Of a stretch of DNA of 5,654 nucleotides, positions 5,132 to 5,654 are shown piece after piece. This stretch comes from PBB1 sp043738425 (lineage in GTDB: Bacteria > Pseudomonadota > Gammaproteobacteria > Burkholderiales > Burkholderiaceae_C). Below the pieces are notes generated by a model. That model searched no databases and was not told where the DNA came from. It saw nothing but the letters and a program-made list of their open reading frames with translations. Location of the stretch: NCBI GenBank assembly GCA_043738425.1, contig JAYUGJ010000142.1:1-5654 (forward strand), given 5' to 3'. The translations under genes and the position numbers were made by a program. Position 1 is the stretch's first letter. Every line of letters begins with the position of its first letter.

Positions 5132-5607
5132 CAGCCAAGGTGCCGCCTCCCGGCGGCCGGGCGCAGGGTGTTGCGGTTCCGCGCTCGAGAACGGCTGCAG
5201 GGGGCGTCTTGCTCGACACAGGTGTGCTCGTCGCCATGTATGCGCGCGACGATCCGAAGCACGCTGGCGTTGCGCGCTGGTTGGCCACGTTTCGCGGCGA
5301 GCTGCACACCGTCGCGTCGGTATTGACCGAGGCTGCCTACTTCCTGCCGGTGCGCATGCGGGCCGTGCTGGCGGAGTTGGCCATGAGCGGCAACCTGCAG
5401 TTGCACCAGCCTGACGCGGACGGCTATGCCCGCATCGCCAGCTTGCTTCGCAAGTACGCCGATATCGACCCCGACTGGGCCGACATCGAACTCATCTGGC
5501 TCGCCGAAACCACTGGCATCACGCGCATCGCCACGCTGGATGTCGCCGACTTCAGCGTCTACCGCATCCACGGGCGCAAGCGCTTCGAGCTCGAGTTGCT
5601 GCGGTGA
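5128..5607 (+). CDS. PIN-domain ribonuclease toxin, VapC-like
   Basis: The 159-residue protein has a PIN domain, the metal-dependent RNase fold of VapC toxins. The acidic active-site residues are in the expected order: Asp30 in LLDTGVLVAMY, Glu68 in SVLTEAAYFL, Asp119 in DWADIELIWLAE, and Asp138 (with Asp141 nearby) in IATLDVADFSVYRI. VapC-type toxins cut tRNA, rRNA or other RNAs; the target here cannot be told. The GTG start overlaps the antitoxin stop (GTGA), with a GAAAAG just before it, so translation is probably coupled. An in-frame GTG at 5140 is the alternative. From either, about 22-26 Pro/Gly/Arg-rich residues precede the first core strand, whereas VapC proteins usually begin at it. 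Family membership is firm; toxicity is inferred from the pairing. Confidence 0.88.
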   Translation: MTAKVPPPGGRAQGVAVPRSRTAAGGVLLDTGVLVAMYARDDPKHAGVARWLATFRGELHTVASVLTEAAYFLPVRMRAVLAELAMSGNLQLHQPDADGYARIASLLRKYADIDPDWADIELIWLAETTGITRIATLDVADFSVYRIHGRKRFELELLR

Positions 5608-5608
5608 A

Positions 5609-5624
5609 CGCGGGCACGCCCGCG
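5609..5624 (+). other. Short GC hairpin after the toxin gene
   Basis: CGCGGG-CACG-CCCGCG forms a six-pair stem with a four-base loop, starting two bases after the toxin stop. It could pause polymerase or protect the 3' end of the transcript. No run of T follows (next bases ATGGCGG), so it does not meet the pattern of an intrinsic terminator. The remaining bases to 5654 hold a 10-bp palindrome (CGGCGCGCCG, 5629-5638) and no supported gene. Confidence 0.4.
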
Positions 5625-5654
5625 ATGGCGGCGCGCCGAGGCCTGTTTCATAGG

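Noticed and set aside
5609..5624. Intrinsic terminator after the toxin gene
   Set aside because: There is a stable stem, but no T run follows it, so it is listed only as a hairpin.
5625..5654. Start of another gene at ATG 5625
   Set aside because: Only ten codons are visible, there is no Shine-Dalgarno sequence, and the region is a GC-rich hairpin flank.

Overview
The window is compact, GC-rich proteobacterial chromosome. The protein sequences and gene pairings (nudJ beside mnmA, and a three-gene proton-translocating transhydrogenase) look most like Betaproteobacteria, probably Burkholderiales. That placement is an impression from the sequences, not the result of a search.

Layout. Positions 1-1287 are read leftward. 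A NUDIX hydrolase of the NudJ type (796-1287) is followed 36 bp later by mnmA (1-759), the tRNA 2-thiouridylase, which runs off the left edge. A 128-bp divergent region (1288-1415) holds a GC-rich palindrome, a possible 25-nt hairpin and a strong ribosome binding site. From 1416 everything is read rightward. pntAA (1416-2561) overlaps panD (2558-2923) by four bases. After a 93-bp spacer come pntAB (3017-3334) and pntB (3331-4770), again with a four-base overlap. A 67-bp gap carrying an operator-like set of TTGTA/TACAA half-sites leads into a two-gene toxin-antitoxin module: a ribbon-helix-helix antitoxin (4838-5131) and a PIN-domain toxin (5128-5607), with a GTGA overlap. The last 47 bp hold a short GC hairpin and no supported gene.

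How the genes work together. PntAA, PntAB and PntB form the membrane transhydrogenase, which uses the proton gradient to reduce NADP+ with NADH. PanD makes beta-alanine for pantothenate and coenzyme A. Its gene lies exactly at the break between the NAD(H)-binding subunit gene and the first membrane subunit gene, so it is probably co-transcribed with the pnt genes. Pantothenate synthesis consumes NADPH, which makes a functional link plausible but unproven.

Most unusual points: panD inside the pnt operon; the panD-pntAB spacer, built from about six degenerate 12-13-nt units of the form R-CTNACC; and the half-site array ahead of the toxin-antitoxin pair. I see no wholly new system, and most genes belong to well-known families.
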